Positions 1 through 9,592 of a stretch of 64,000 bases of DNA are shown piece by piece (position 1 is the stretch's first letter; each line of letters begins with the position of its first letter). A model generated the notes under the pieces. That model saw only the letters and a program-made list of their open reading frames with translations, was not told the DNA's origin and did no database searches. The translations under genes and the position numbers were made by a program. Where the stretch lies: the NCBI GenBank assembly GCA_964401995.1, contig CAYOAP010000014.1:26569-90568 (forward strand). Reading direction: 5' to 3'. This DNA is from DATCBF01 sp964401995 (lineage in GTDB: Bacteria; Actinomycetota; Thermoleophilia; Solirubrobacterales; 70-9).

Positions 1-337
1 CACCGTCGGCCTGGCCCGGACCAAGGAGCTGTTCCTGACCGGGCGCAACTTCGAGGCCGGGCGGGCCGAGGAGATCGGCCTCGTCCACGAGGTCGTGCCG
101 CAGCAGCGGCTGGAGGAGACCGCGGTCGCGCTGGCCGCCGAGGTGGCCGGCAACGCGCCGATCTCGATGCGCGGCAACAAACACGCGATCGACCTGCTCA
201 GCCACTGTCCGACCCTGACCGACCAACAGGAGGCGGGCCTGATCGCCCTGCGCGAATCCTGTTTCGCCTCCGAGGACTTCCGCGAGGGCATCACCGCCTT
301 CGCCGAGAAACGCAAGCCGCAGTGGCGCGGGCGGTAG
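1..337 (+). CDS. Enoyl-CoA hydratase/isomerase family, C-terminal part
   Basis: The reading frame is open from the left edge (frame starting at base 2), so only about 111 C-terminal residues are present. The segment GRNFEAGRAEEIGLVHEVV is the typical crotonase stretch after the active site, in which the gene product becomes committed to its C-terminal helical trimerisation domain. Crotonases hydrate or isomerise acyl-CoA thioesters, as in beta-oxidation. The substrate cannot be told from this fragment. The stop overlaps the start of the downstream glycosylase gene, so the two may be co-transcribed. Confidence 0.85.
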   Translation, partial: TVGLARTKELFLTGRNFEAGRAEEIGLVHEVVPQQRLEETAVALAAEVAGNAPISMRGNKHAIDLLSHCPTLTDQQEAGLIALRESCFASEDFREGITAFAEKRKPQWRGR

Positions 338-966
338 GCGCAACCGCCAAGAAGCTGGCGGCGACCGACCCGACGATGGCGGCGCTGGTCGAGCGGATCG
401 GCAGGATCGACCTCTCCGAGCGCCTGCGCCGACGCAGCGAGGAGCGCCCGGCCGATGCCTACGGAGCACTGCTGCGGGCGATCGTCGGCCAGCAGCTCTC
501 GACCAAAGCGGCGCGCACGATCTACCTGCGGGTGACCGGCCTCTTCGGCGGCCAGACGCCGGCGCCCGAGCAGCTGCTGGAAGCTTCGGTCGAGGATCTG
601 CGCGGGGCTGGGCTCTCCGGCCGCAAGGTCGAGTACATCCGCGATCTAGCCGCCCATGTGATCAGCGGCGAGCTGGAGCTGGAGCGGCTCGACGACCTCT
701 CCGACGAGGAGGCGATCGCCGAGCTCGTCGCCGTCCGCGGCCTCGGCCAGTGGACGGCGGAGATGTTCCTGATCTTCCACCTCGAGCGCCCGGATGTCCT
801 CTCCGGCGGCGACCTCGGCATCCGCAAAGCGATCCAGGTCGAGTACGGCCTTGAGGAAATGCCGACCCCGCAGCGGGTGGTCGAGATAGGCGAGCGCTGG
901 AGCCCCTACCGCAGCCTTGCTTCCCTCTATCTATGGGAGTCGCTGGCCGCCGTGCCGGGCGGATAG
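322..966 (+). CDS. DNA-3-methyladenine glycosylase II (AlkA-like, HhH-GPD)
   Basis: This is a base-excision repair enzyme of 214 residues that removes alkylated bases from DNA. The HhH-GPD fold is visible: AIVGQQLSTKAA near residue 54, a helix-hairpin-helix with VRGLGQWTAEM near residue 139, and GGDLGIRKA near residue 161, which holds the catalytic Asp. The GTG start lies inside the end of the upstream hydratase gene. An internal ATG at 376 is possible, but the LAATDP segment before it looks conserved. The long N-terminal domain of E. coli AlkA is absent, as in many actinobacterial members. Confidence 0.85.
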   Translation: MARAVGATAKKLAATDPTMAALVERIGRIDLSERLRRRSEERPADAYGALLRAIVGQQLSTKAARTIYLRVTGLFGGQTPAPEQLLEASVEDLRGAGLSGRKVEYIRDLAAHVISGELELERLDDLSDEEAIAELVAVRGLGQWTAEMFLIFHLERPDVLSGGDLGIRKAIQVEYGLEEMPTPQRVVEIGERWSPYRSLASLYLWESLAAVPGG

Positions 967-1014
967 CGACGCCCGCCGCTCAACACTGACGTTCCTTTGA
1001 CCGACAATAGGCGC

Positions 1015-2517
1015 ATGAGACTTCGTTTCTGGCTAGGACTCGCCGCTGTCTCCCTGATCGCTGTCGGCTCGATCGCCGCGGCCCTGGCAGTCCGCGGCAA
1101 CGATGTCGACAACTTTCATCGGGTACAGAGCGAAGAGGCGATCCGAGCGGCGCACCAGACCGACGCCGTCACCGGGCTCTCGGTCGGGCAGCTGGCCAGC
1201 GCGGTCGCCTTCTACCGCTCGACGGGCCAGGTCAGCGCGCATAAGTTCGACCTGATCGCCAGGCCCCTGCTCGGCCGGGGGGCATTGATCGGCACCGCCT
1301 TCGTGCAGAAAGTCCCGGCCTCCGAACGCCGCAGCTTCGAACGCGAGCAGGGCTTCCCGATCATCGAACTGGGGCCGGGCGGGAAGCCGCAGCGGGCGGG
1401 CCAGCGGCCCGCTTACTTCCCGGTGGTCGACGCCGCCGCCGCCGAAAACGAAGCCGGCGCCTCTCCTCCTCTTGGCTACGACATCGGCTCGGACCCACTG
1501 CGCTCGCTCTACATGAACCGCGCCGGCCGCACCGGCAAGCCGACGGCGACGCCAGTCCACCCGTTGCTGATCGGGCCCCTCGGCATCAACGTCTACCGCC
1601 CCGTCTACCGCGACCGGGCGCCGACGGCGACTGTGGCGGAGCGGCGGGCGGCCCTGGTCGGGTACGCGGCCGGCGCCTTCCGAGTCCGCGACCTGGCGGC
1701 GGCCGCGTCTTCTGCGGTGGCGCCTGCGGTCGAGGTGCAGTTTCAGGAACAGGGCACGACGATCTCTGGGCCCGCCGGGGACCTCGAAGATCCGGCCTCC
1801 TCGGCGGTCAGGGTCGCTGACCGCACCTGGCTGCTGGTGATCCGCGACCCCAACCGCCCCGACGTCAGCCTGCCACTGCTAATCGCCGTCTTCGGCGTCA
1901 TGCTGGCCGCCCTGCTGGGGGCGCTGATCATTATCTGGAGCCGCAAAGAGCGGATGCAGGAGCTGCAGCGGCTGGCCCACCAGGATTCGCTGACCGGGCT
2001 GAAGAACCGCCGCCGCTTCGATGAAGACTTCGCCACCGAGATGGCGCGCTGCCGGCGCGAAAAACACAGCAGCGCCCTGCTCCTGCTCGACCTCGACAAC
2101 TTCAAGGACGTCAACGACTCGCTCGGCCACGCCGGCGGCGACCGCACGATCGAAGAAGTCGCCGGCGTGCTGCGTTCGCGGATGCGCGAGACCGACGTGC
2201 TGGCCCGCCTCGGCGGTGACGAGTTCGCGATCATCCTCCCTCGCTGCAGCGTCTCCGAAGCATCGGTCGTGGCCGAGACGATCTGCGCCGCGATCCGCAA
2301 CCACGTTCCCCAGGAAGGGCTGCCGCCGATCACGGGCAGCGTCGGGATCGCGATCTTCGGCGAAACCGGGACCAGCCTCGACGCGGTGCGGACCGAGGCG
2401 GACTCGGCGCTCTATGCGGCCAAGGACGCGGGGCGTGACGCGGTCAGGGTCTTCAACCCAATCGCCGACGTAGGTCCAGCACCCGCTGGGCCGAATGCTG
2501 GAAATCCTCCCGACTGA
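1015..2517 (+). CDS. Membrane diguanylate cyclase (CHASE sensor, GGDEF)
   Basis: Makes the second messenger c-di-GMP from two GTP. A first membrane segment (residues about 4-25) is followed by an extracytoplasmic CHASE-like sensor containing GYDIGSDPLR. A second membrane segment sits at about 284-306, then a GGDEF domain. The intact catalytic motif GGDEF lies at about residue 400. RETD lies five residues before it, the spacing of the product-inhibition I-site. There is no EAL domain. The ATG at 1015 is chosen because an AGG lies just upstream; a TTG at 997 would add six residues. The 3' end overlaps the convergent GH3 gene by about 65 bases. Confidence 0.9.
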   Translation: MRLRFWLGLAAVSLIAVGSIAAALAVRGNDVDNFHRVQSEEAIRAAHQTDAVTGLSVGQLASAVAFYRSTGQVSAHKFDLIARPLLGRGALIGTAFVQKVPASERRSFEREQGFPIIELGPGGKPQRAGQRPAYFPVVDAAAAENEAGASPPLGYDIGSDPLRSLYMNRAGRTGKPTATPVHPLLIGPLGINVYRPVYRDRAPTATVAERRAALVGYAAGAFRVRDLAAAASSAVAPAVEVQFQEQGTTISGPAGDLEDPASSAVRVADRTWLLVIRDPNRPDVSLPLLIAVFGVMLAALLGALIIIWSRKERMQELQRLAHQDSLTGLKNRRRFDEDFATEMARCRREKHSSALLLLDLDNFKDVNDSLGHAGGDRTIEEVAGVLRSRMRETDVLARLGGDEFAIILPRCSVSEASVVAETICAAIRNHVPQEGLPPITGSVGIAIFGETGTSLDAVRTEADSALYAAKDAGRDAVRVFNPIADVGPAPAGPNAGNPPD

Positions 2518-3562
2518 GGGCGCCACTGCGTAGCTGCGCCAGCAGCGCTCGCCGCGCCTTCGCCGCCGCGTCGAAATCTGTGAACAGGAGCAGGTCGGTG
2601 CCCGCCCGCGCCGCCGCCACGCCGGCCTTGGCCGGGCCGCCGAAGGCCTTGACCGAGGCTGCTTCCAGGGCATCGGTGATCGAGACGCCCTGGAAGCCGA
2701 TCCGGTTGCGCAGCTCGCCGGTGGCGATCGGGCGTGACAAGGCCGCGGGCTGATCGGAGAAGGCCGGGTAGATCGCGGTGCTCAGCATCACGATCTCGCC
2801 GCCGAATTCGGCGAAGGGCCGGTAGGGCGCCTCGTCGACTTCGCGCAGGGTCTGCGCCGGCAGGCCGATCCGCTGCACGGCGAAGTCGGTGTTGACCTTT
2901 GCCGCCCCAAGCCCGGGGAAGTGCTTGGCGGTGGCAGCCACGGCTCCCTGCTGCAGGGCTTCGGCGAAGGGGATCGCGGTGTCGGCGACCTGCTGGGCGC
3001 TGCTGCCGAAGCCGCGTTCAGTTTCGGCGATCGTCCCGCCCGGGCGCGGCACGTCGAGCACCGGGGCGAGGTTGACGTTGACCCCGATGTTGCGCAGGTT
3101 GGCGGCGGTGCGGGCGCCCTGTTCGCGGCTGAAGGCGGCGCCGCGGGCGCCCATCTGCTGCGCCGACACGGTCGGCGCGCCGTCGATCCGCTTGACCAGC
3201 CCTCCCTCCTGGTCGACCATGATCAGCAGCGGGTCGCGCAACGAGGGTGGGCGGTGGATCGCCTGCAGGCTGGCGATCAGGCGGCGATCGGCGGCGCGGC
3301 TCGGCAGGTTGCCGGCGAAGAGGATGACGCCCGCCAGCTGCCCTTCCCGGATCGCCTGCTTGACCGGCGCCGGCGCCGTCGTGCCGGAGAAGCCGGCGAC
3401 GATCCGCTCGCCGGCGAGCTGGGGCAACGGCAGCGTGCTGGCGACTTCGACCCGCGGCGTGGGGCCATCGCCGAGCGCCGCGCCGAAAGCGAAGGCGGCG
3501 ATCGCCATGCCGCCGAGGGCCACGAGCGCCAGCCGCCTTCGCCAGAGGGTCGATCGGACCAT
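2453..3562 (-). CDS. Glycoside hydrolase family 3 N-terminal domain protein (NagZ-like)
   Basis: An exported or membrane-anchored 369-residue protein. An N-terminal hydrophobic segment (LALVALGGMAIAAFAFGAAL) precedes a single GH3 TIM barrel. MVDQEGGLVKRIDG and KHFPG are family hallmarks, so a beta-N-acetylhexosaminidase acting on peptidoglycan fragments is the best guess. The loop after KHFPG reads GLGAAKVNTD, where NagZ has an Asp-His dyad in a GDT..DSH loop, so the usual general acid/base His is not there. Other actinobacterial GH3 proteins show a similar loop. No partner gene clarifies the substrate. Confidence 0.8.
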   Translation of the reverse strand: MVRSTLWRRRLALVALGGMAIAAFAFGAALGDGPTPRVEVASTLPLPQLAGERIVAGFSGTTAPAPVKQAIREGQLAGVILFAGNLPSRAADRRLIASLQAIHRPPSLRDPLLIMVDQEGGLVKRIDGAPTVSAQQMGARGAAFSREQGARTAANLRNIGVNVNLAPVLDVPRPGGTIAETERGFGSSAQQVADTAIPFAEALQQGAVAATAKHFPGLGAAKVNTDFAVQRIGLPAQTLREVDEAPYRPFAEFGGEIVMLSTAIYPAFSDQPAALSRPIATGELRNRIGFQGVSITDALEAASVKAFGGPAKAGVAAARAGTDLLLFTDFDAAAKARRALLAQLRSGALSREDFQHSAQRVLDLRRRLG

Positions 3563-3668
3563 GCGCTGATGCTACGACGAGCACTGCCGGGGCGCAGGCG
3601 ACGCCTGGCCAGCCGTCCGGCCTGGCTCCTAGCCTTGCGGCCAATTCACTCCCCCGGAAGGGACTCGC

Positions 3669-4789
3669 ATGCCACCGCTCATTACCTTCGACGAAGCCCT
3701 CGCCCTCGGCGAGCTGACCGACCACCAGGAGATCGGCGATCTGATCGAGCGGGCCTGGAAGGTTCGCCGCGAGAACTTCGGCGACTCGACCGACATGTGC
3801 TCGCTAGTCAACGCCAAGTCGGGCGGCTGCGCCGAGGACTGCGGCTTCTGCGCCCAGTCGCGCTACGCCGAGTCCGATACGCCGATGCACGCGATGATGG
3901 AGCCGGAGCAGATCCTCGAGCACGCGCGCGCCGCCGAGGCCGCCGGCGCCCACCGCTTCTGCATGGTGACCCAGGGGCAGGGCCTCTCCAAACGCGACTT
4001 CCAGAAGATCCTCGAGGGGACGCGGCTGGTCGCCGAGAAGACCAACCTCAAGCGCTGCGCCTCGATCGGCCACATGTCGGCCGACCGCGCCAAAGCGCTG
4101 CGCGAGGCCGGGGTGCAGCGGGTCCACCACAACGTCGAGTCGGCCCGCTCCCACTACCCGGAAGTCTCAAGCACAGTCCGCTACGAGGGCCGGCTGCGGA
4201 CGATCCGCGCGGTCAAGGAGGCTGGGCTTGAGACCTGCGTCGGCGGCATCCTCAACCTCGGTGAGAGCCGACGGCAGCGGGTCGAGATGGCATTCGAGCT
4301 CTCCGACCTGAACCCGACCTCGGTCCCGATCAACCTGCTCAACCCGCGCGAGGGGACCAAGTTCGGCGAGCGCCCGCTGATGGACGCCTGGGAGGTCGTC
4401 AAGTGGGTGGCGATCTTCCGCCTGATCATCCCCGGGGCGCTGTTCCGGCTCTGCGGCGGCCGGGTAGAGAACCTCGGCGACCTGCAGCCGCTGGCGGTCA
4501 AGGCGGGGCTGAACGGAGTGATGATGGGCAACTTCCTGACCACGCTCGGGGCCGAGCCCGAGGACGACCGGGCAATGTTCGAGGAGCTGGGATTGAACGT
4601 CGCCCGCCAGGCGGACAACGGCGCCAACCCGCGTCCGGACAACCGCTCCGGCTGGCTCGACGGCGAGACGCCTTCGACCCCGATCGATGAGCTGATCGAC
4701 CACCAGGACGAGGCCAACTTCTGGGACCCGTCGACCCAGCTACGCGTCATAAAGAAGACGAAGAAGCCTCCCCCCTACCCGCAGGCGGC

Positions 4790-4793
<4 letters not shown>
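3669..4793 (+). CDS. bioB: Biotin synthase
   Basis: Radical-SAM enzyme that inserts sulfur into dethiobiotin, the last step of biotin synthesis. The SAM-binding 4Fe-4S cysteines are C54, C58 and C61 (CAEDCGFC). The second-cluster region is recognisable in RCASIGHMS and VHHNVES, and YEGRLRTI follows. At 374 residues it is longer than E. coli BioB because of a C-terminal tail rich in Pro and Lys. GGAAGGGA-like purines precede the ATG. The stop overlaps the bioF start by four bases (ATGA), giving a bioB-bioF-bioD operon. Confidence 0.97.
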
Positions 4794-5986
<1,193 letters not shown>

Positions 5987-5991
5987 GCGCC

Positions 5992-6699
5992 GTGCGCGGC
6001 ATCTTCGTAACCGGCACCGGCACCGAGGTCGGCAAGACCGTCGTGGCGGCGGCCATCGCCCACACCCTGGCGGCGTCGGGCAAGAAGGTCGCAGTTTTCA
6101 AGCCAGCGGTCACGGGCCTCGACGAAACCGCCGCCGACGGGCCTAAAACGGGAGATATAGACCCGTTTGAGGCCCATCGGCTGGCGGATCACGAGTTGCT
6201 GCGACTTGCGGCGGGGTCGGCACAGAGCGACGAGGAGATTGCGCCTTACCGCTACGGGCCGCCTGCTTCCCCGCACCTCGCCGCGGAGCTGGCTGGGGAG
6301 GAGATCGAGCCTGCTCGCCTGCTCGCCGCGGCCGAGGCCGCGGCGGCTTCCGCCGATGTCCTGGTCTGCGAGGGCGTTGGCGGCCTGCTGGTGCCGCTTG
6401 CGCCGGGTTGCCTGGTGCGCGACCTCGCGGTCGAGCTGGCGCTGCCGCTGGTGATCGCCGCCTCTCCGAGCCTTGGCACGATCAACCACACCCTGCTGAC
6501 GATCGAGGCCGCCCGCGCCGCCAAGCTTGATGTCGCGTCGGTGATCCTCACCCCCTGGCCAACGCAGCCGAGCCAGGTCGAAGAATCCAACCGCGAGACG
6601 ATCGCGGCGCTGGGTGAGGTCGAGGTGCAAACCCTGCCGCCCCTGAACCTGAGCCGCCCGGCAACCTGGCCGCCGATGGGCCTATTTCCCACGATATAG
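5992..6699 (+). CDS. bioD: Dethiobiotin synthetase carrying an in-frame palindromic repeat
   Basis: ATP-dependent carboxylation and ring closure of diaminopelargonate to dethiobiotin. The P-loop VTGTGTEVGKT is at residues 5-15, KPAVTG follows, and CEGVGGLLVPL near residue 127 is the second hallmark. Start is GTG. Residues 48-63 (ADGPKTGDIDPFEAHR) are encoded exactly by a 47-bp palindromic repeat plus one base, inside the variable loop before the ELLRLA helix. A second copy supplies the C-terminal residues and the TAG stop. The gene should still be active because both hallmarks are intact, but the insert is odd. Confidence 0.93.
   Translation: MRGIFVTGTGTEVGKTVVAAAIAHTLAASGKKVAVFKPAVTGLDETAADGPKTGDIDPFEAHRLADHELLRLAAGSAQSDEEIAPYRYGPPASPHLAAELAGEEIEPARLLAAAEAAAASADVLVCEGVGGLLVPLAPGCLVRDLAVELALPLVIAASPSLGTINHTLLTIEAARAAKLDVASVILTPWPTQPSQVEESNRETIAALGEVEVQTLPPLNLSRPATWPPMGLFPTI
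6134..6180. repeat. 47-bp palindromic repeat, copy A (inside bioD)
   Basis: Arms 6134-6152 and 6162-6180 pair at 17 of 19 positions around a 9-base loop, agatataga. It shares arm sequence (CCGACGGGCC), length and the central GATATAG with copies at 6673 and 15880. It is read through in frame within bioD. Confidence 0.85.
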
Positions 6700-6719
6700 G
6701 TGGGTTTTCGGCCCGTCGA
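6673..6719. repeat. 47-bp palindromic repeat, copy B (end of bioD)
   Basis: Same length and layout as copy A, with loop cgatatagg at 6692-6700. The arms are more diverged, with about 13 of 19 positions paired, and the mismatches fall in the TTT/TTT stretch. The central TATAG provides the bioD stop codon. It sits between convergent bioD and yaaA, where it could also act as a terminator. Confidence 0.75.
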
Positions 6720-6725
6720 CGGCAG

Positions 6726-7472
6726 TTAGACGATCACGTCGAGGACGCTCTCGCCTAGCTCGACCTTGAAGCCCGCTGCGCGCGCGACCGCGGCAGCCGC
6801 CTCCGGGTCGGCAGGGGCCTTCTTGGCCAGCAGCAGCGCCCGGGCGACTTCGCCCCGCACCGCCTTCGCCATGTGGGAGACGGCCTTGCGCTCGCCCTCG
6901 ACCTCGGTGAAGGCGCGCACGGACAGCAGGGTCGCCTGCTTCGGCTTCCAGGCCGCGGCGTAGGCGCCCGAGCGCATGTCGATCACGAGGTCGCCGGGAT
7001 TGTCCGGCAGGGCCTGGGACAGAGATTTGCGCCAGAAGGCCGAGAGCGGTCCGATCCTTTTCAGCCGCGCTTTGGCCGAGAGGCGGTAATAGGGAATCCG
7101 GTCCCCAGGGCGGACGAAGCCCCAGAGGGCACTGGCAATCAGCACCTGCGCGGCAGCCCGACGCCGCGCCGCTGGCGGCAGCTCCGGCAGGCCAAGGTGG
7201 TCATAGAGGACGCCGGAGTAGACCTCCGATGCCGGCGCCGCGGGCGCTCCCCGCAGGGCAGCGTCGACCGCGATCTCCCCCGCCTGCCCCGGCGAGATCG
7301 CCAGCATCTCCAGCGCTTTCCTGGTCGAGGCCTTCGGCAGCCGCTCGAGCGCATCCAGCAGGCGCGCCCTGCGCTCGCCAAGCGCCTCGGCAAAGGCCAG
7401 CGAGTCGAGGTCGAGCGGGTCGCCGCTCTCCGGGGCTGACTTGCCCTCGGAGGGCGGCAACAGGATCAGCAT
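6726..7472 (-). CDS. yaaA: YaaA family peroxide-stress protein (UPF0246)
   Basis: 248 residues beginning LILLPPSEGK, the family signature, with KARLKRIGPLSAFW and a C-terminal AKAVRGEVAR segment. In E. coli YaaA lowers free iron and limits oxidative DNA damage under peroxide stress, and it binds DNA through a helix-hairpin-helix-like cavity. The gene is cytosolic and convergent with bioD. It lies 12 bases downstream of the MFS transporter gene on the same strand, so it may be read from the MarR-controlled transcript, but nothing else ties it to efflux. Confidence 0.85.
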   Translation of the reverse strand: MLILLPPSEGKSAPESGDPLDLDSLAFAEALGERRARLLDALERLPKASTRKALEMLAISPGQAGEIAVDAALRGAPAAPASEVYSGVLYDHLGLPELPPAARRRAAAQVLIASALWGFVRPGDRIPYYRLSAKARLKRIGPLSAFWRKSLSQALPDNPGDLVIDMRSGAYAAAWKPKQATLLSVRAFTEVEGERKAVSHMAKAVRGEVARALLLAKKAPADPEAAAAVARAAGFKVELGESVLDVIV

Positions 7473-7484
7473 TGGCGCGCGAGC

Positions 7485-8987
7485 TTAGTGCGCGGCCAAC
7501 TCGGCAGCGAGGACTGCCTCCTTGGCCGCCAGCTCCTCGCCGCCCGGGCTGACCGCGGCCTCGACCGCCTCGACGCTGAGCTCGTCGCGCTTGGCCCGAA
7601 TCGCGGTCGCGCCGATGATCGCCCCGACCACCGCGACGGCGGCACAAATGCTCATCGCGTGGCCGAGCGCGTTGACGAATTCCTCGGGGCCGGCGGTCTC
7701 GAAGTTGCCGCCGACCGAGCCCTGGAAGATCGCGCCGGTGACGGCGACGCCGAGGCTGCCGCCGACCATGCGGAACATCGAGAGCACGCCGGAGGCGATC
7801 CCCGCCTTCTCGACCGGGACCGCGTTCATCGCGGCGCTGGTCATCGGCGACATCGTCATCGCGACGCCGATGCCGAGCAGCATGAAGCCGGGCAGCAGGT
7901 CGAGGTAGCTGGAGTCGACGGCGAGGCCGCTGAAGCTGTAGAGCGAGGCGGCGACGATCGCCAGCCCGCCGGCGATCAGCCAGCGCGGCCCGTAGCGGTC
8001 GGCGAGCCGGCCGGCGACAGGGGCGACGGTGACGATCATCAGGGTCGAGGGCAGGAACCTGATCCCCGCCTGCAGCGGCGAGTAGCGGAGGATGTCCTGC
8101 ATGTAGAGGGCGAGGAAGAAGAAGACGCCCAGCATCGAGAAGGAGACGATCAGGGCGACGACGATCGCGCCGAGGAAGTTGCGATCTCTGAAGAAGCGGA
8201 ATTCGACCATCGGCACCTTGACCCGCAGCTCGATCGCGACGAAGGCGGCGAGCGCGGCGGCGGAGCCAACCAGGAGGCCGACGATTTCGGCCGATCCCCA
8301 GCCCCAGCTGTTGCCCTCGACGAGGGCGAGGATCAGGGCGGTGAGGCCGACGGTCAGCATCCCGACCCCGGCGTAGTCGACCTCGCGGCCGACCGTGTTG
8401 TCGCGCGACTCGCGGACGGCGAAGAGGGCGGCGGTGACGGCGCCGATCGCGACCGGGATGTTGAGGTAGAAGATCGCCCGCCAGCTGACGTGCTCGGTGA
8501 GGAAGCCGCCCAGCACCGGGCCGACGGCCAGGGCCAGGGCCGAGACGCCGGCCCACATCCCCATCGCTTTGCCGCGCTCTTTGGCGGGGAAGGCGTCGGT
8601 GATGATCGAGAGCGTCGCCGGCATCATCAGTGCCGCGCCGACGCCCTGGACGACGCGGCTGGCGACCAGGTCGGTCGAGCTCTGGGCGAAGCCGGCGGTC
8701 GCTGAGGAGAGGGTAAAGATGACGACGCCGAAGAGGAACATGCGGCGGCGGCCGAAGATGTCGCCGAGCCGGCCGCCGGTCGCCAGCAGCACCGCGAAGG
8801 AGAGCGTGTAGCCGTTGATCGTCCACTCGAGGCCGGAGATCGAGGCGCCGAGGTCTTTCTGGATCGACGGCAGGGCGACGTTGACGACGGTGTTGTCCAG
8901 CATGATCATGAACAGCGCGAAGCACATCGCTCCGAGCGTCCACCACTTGCGGTTTTCGTCGGTGATCAGGTGGTTGTAACGGGTCAA
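7485..8987 (-). CDS. DHA2-type MFS multidrug exporter (EmrB/QacA family)
   Basis: A 500-residue integral membrane protein with about 14 hydrophobic segments. MLDNTVVNVALPSI in the first helix is the D1-type motif of 14-TM drug/proton antiporters. GRLGDIFGRRRMF is the MFS loop 2-3 motif A, and GPVLGGFLTEHVSWRAIF is motif C. It probably exports toxic hydrophobic compounds using the proton gradient. It overlaps the upstream MarR regulator gene by four bases, the usual arrangement for an inducible efflux pair. The cytosolic C-tail is Ala/Glu-rich. The substrate is unknown. Confidence 0.92.
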   Translation of the reverse strand: MTRYNHLITDENRKWWTLGAMCFALFMIMLDNTVVNVALPSIQKDLGASISGLEWTINGYTLSFAVLLATGGRLGDIFGRRRMFLFGVVIFTLSSATAGFAQSSTDLVASRVVQGVGAALMMPATLSIITDAFPAKERGKAMGMWAGVSALALAVGPVLGGFLTEHVSWRAIFYLNIPVAIGAVTAALFAVRESRDNTVGREVDYAGVGMLTVGLTALILALVEGNSWGWGSAEIVGLLVGSAAALAAFVAIELRVKVPMVEFRFFRDRNFLGAIVVALIVSFSMLGVFFFLALYMQDILRYSPLQAGIRFLPSTLMIVTVAPVAGRLADRYGPRWLIAGGLAIVAASLYSFSGLAVDSSYLDLLPGFMLLGIGVAMTMSPMTSAAMNAVPVEKAGIASGVLSMFRMVGGSLGVAVTGAIFQGSVGGNFETAGPEEFVNALGHAMSICAAVAVVGAIIGATAIRAKRDELSVEAVEAAVSPGGEELAAKEAVLAAELAAH

Positions 8988-9523
8988 GACGGTCCTCCAT
9001 CTTTCAAGTGTCCGTAGGCCTCGGCGATGTCGGGGCGCTCCATCAGCGAGTCGACCGCGGCGTCGAGCTTGCGGCGCTGGGCGGTGGTCAGGGAGGCGGC
9101 AAAAGCCTCCATCCCGGCCTGGCGGACGACGACCATCGTCTCCACCAGCTGCTTGCCCTTGGCCGTGATCTCGACCCGCCGGGCGCGGCGGTCGTCGGGA
9201 TCCTCGACCCGGGTGGCGAGCTTGGCCTTGACGAGCGCGTCAACCGCCCGGCTCATCGAGGGAACGGAGACGCCGAACGTCTCCGCCAGGTCGCTGACCT
9301 GGCGCGGCTCGGTCTCACGACCGAGCCCACCGAGCTCCAGCAACGCCTTGCACTGGGTCATCGAGAGCCCGCTCTCCTCCATCACCCGCAGCATGTTGCC
9401 CCGGTCGTAGCGGAAGAGATGGCCGAGCAGCGCCATCAGCCGGGCAGCGGTCTGCTGCTCCTCGGCCCCTACACCGGGGGCAACAGCCTGCTCGACGATC
9501 GCGGCAATCTGACTCGCTTGCAT
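8984..9523 (-). CDS. MarR family transcriptional regulator
   Basis: 179 residues with the winged-helix MarR fold. The recognition-helix region reads VSDLAETFGVSVPSMSRAVD, and the wing carries the DPDDRRARRVEIT signature. It most likely represses itself and the MFS exporter that it overlaps by four bases (ATGA), and releases DNA on binding a phenolic or drug-like ligand. Three alternating half-sites lie within 50 bases upstream of its start codon. It has a longer N-terminal helix than E. coli MarR. Confidence 0.92.
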   Translation of the reverse strand: MQASQIAAIVEQAVAPGVGAEEQQTAARLMALLGHLFRYDRGNMLRVMEESGLSMTQCKALLELGGLGRETEPRQVSDLAETFGVSVPSMSRAVDALVKAKLATRVEDPDDRRARRVEITAKGKQLVETMVVVRQAGMEAFAASLTTAQRRKLDAAVDSLMERPDIAEAYGHLKDGGPS

Positions 9524-9529
9524 GCCGAC

Positions 9530-9571
9530 AATAGTTGCACAATCACAACTATTTCTCTACCGCAATAGTTG
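9530..9571. promoter_or_regulatory. Putative MarR operator (three alternating half-sites)
   Basis: AATAGTTG at 9530-9537, its inverse CAACTATT at 9546-9553, and AATAGTTG again at 9564-9571, with 8- and 10-base spacers. The cluster begins seven bases upstream of the marR start codon. It is unusually A+T-rich for this genome, as expected of a promoter-operator. Confidence 0.65.
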
Positions 9572-9592
9572 TCTGAGTGATCTACCTCACAC

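Noticed and set aside
988..1014. GACGTTCCTTTGACC resembling the arm of the 15166 hairpin
   Set aside because: Only the first eight bases match and there is no second arm, so it is probably chance.
3563..3668. Possible biotin operator upstream of bioB
   Set aside because: No inverted repeat resembling a BirA or BioQ site could be found.
7201..9000. 599-residue minus-strand open frame
   Set aside because: It is a shadow of the MFS gene in another frame: Arg/Pro-rich, no motifs, and the real frame has 14 membrane helices and a 4-base overlap with marR.
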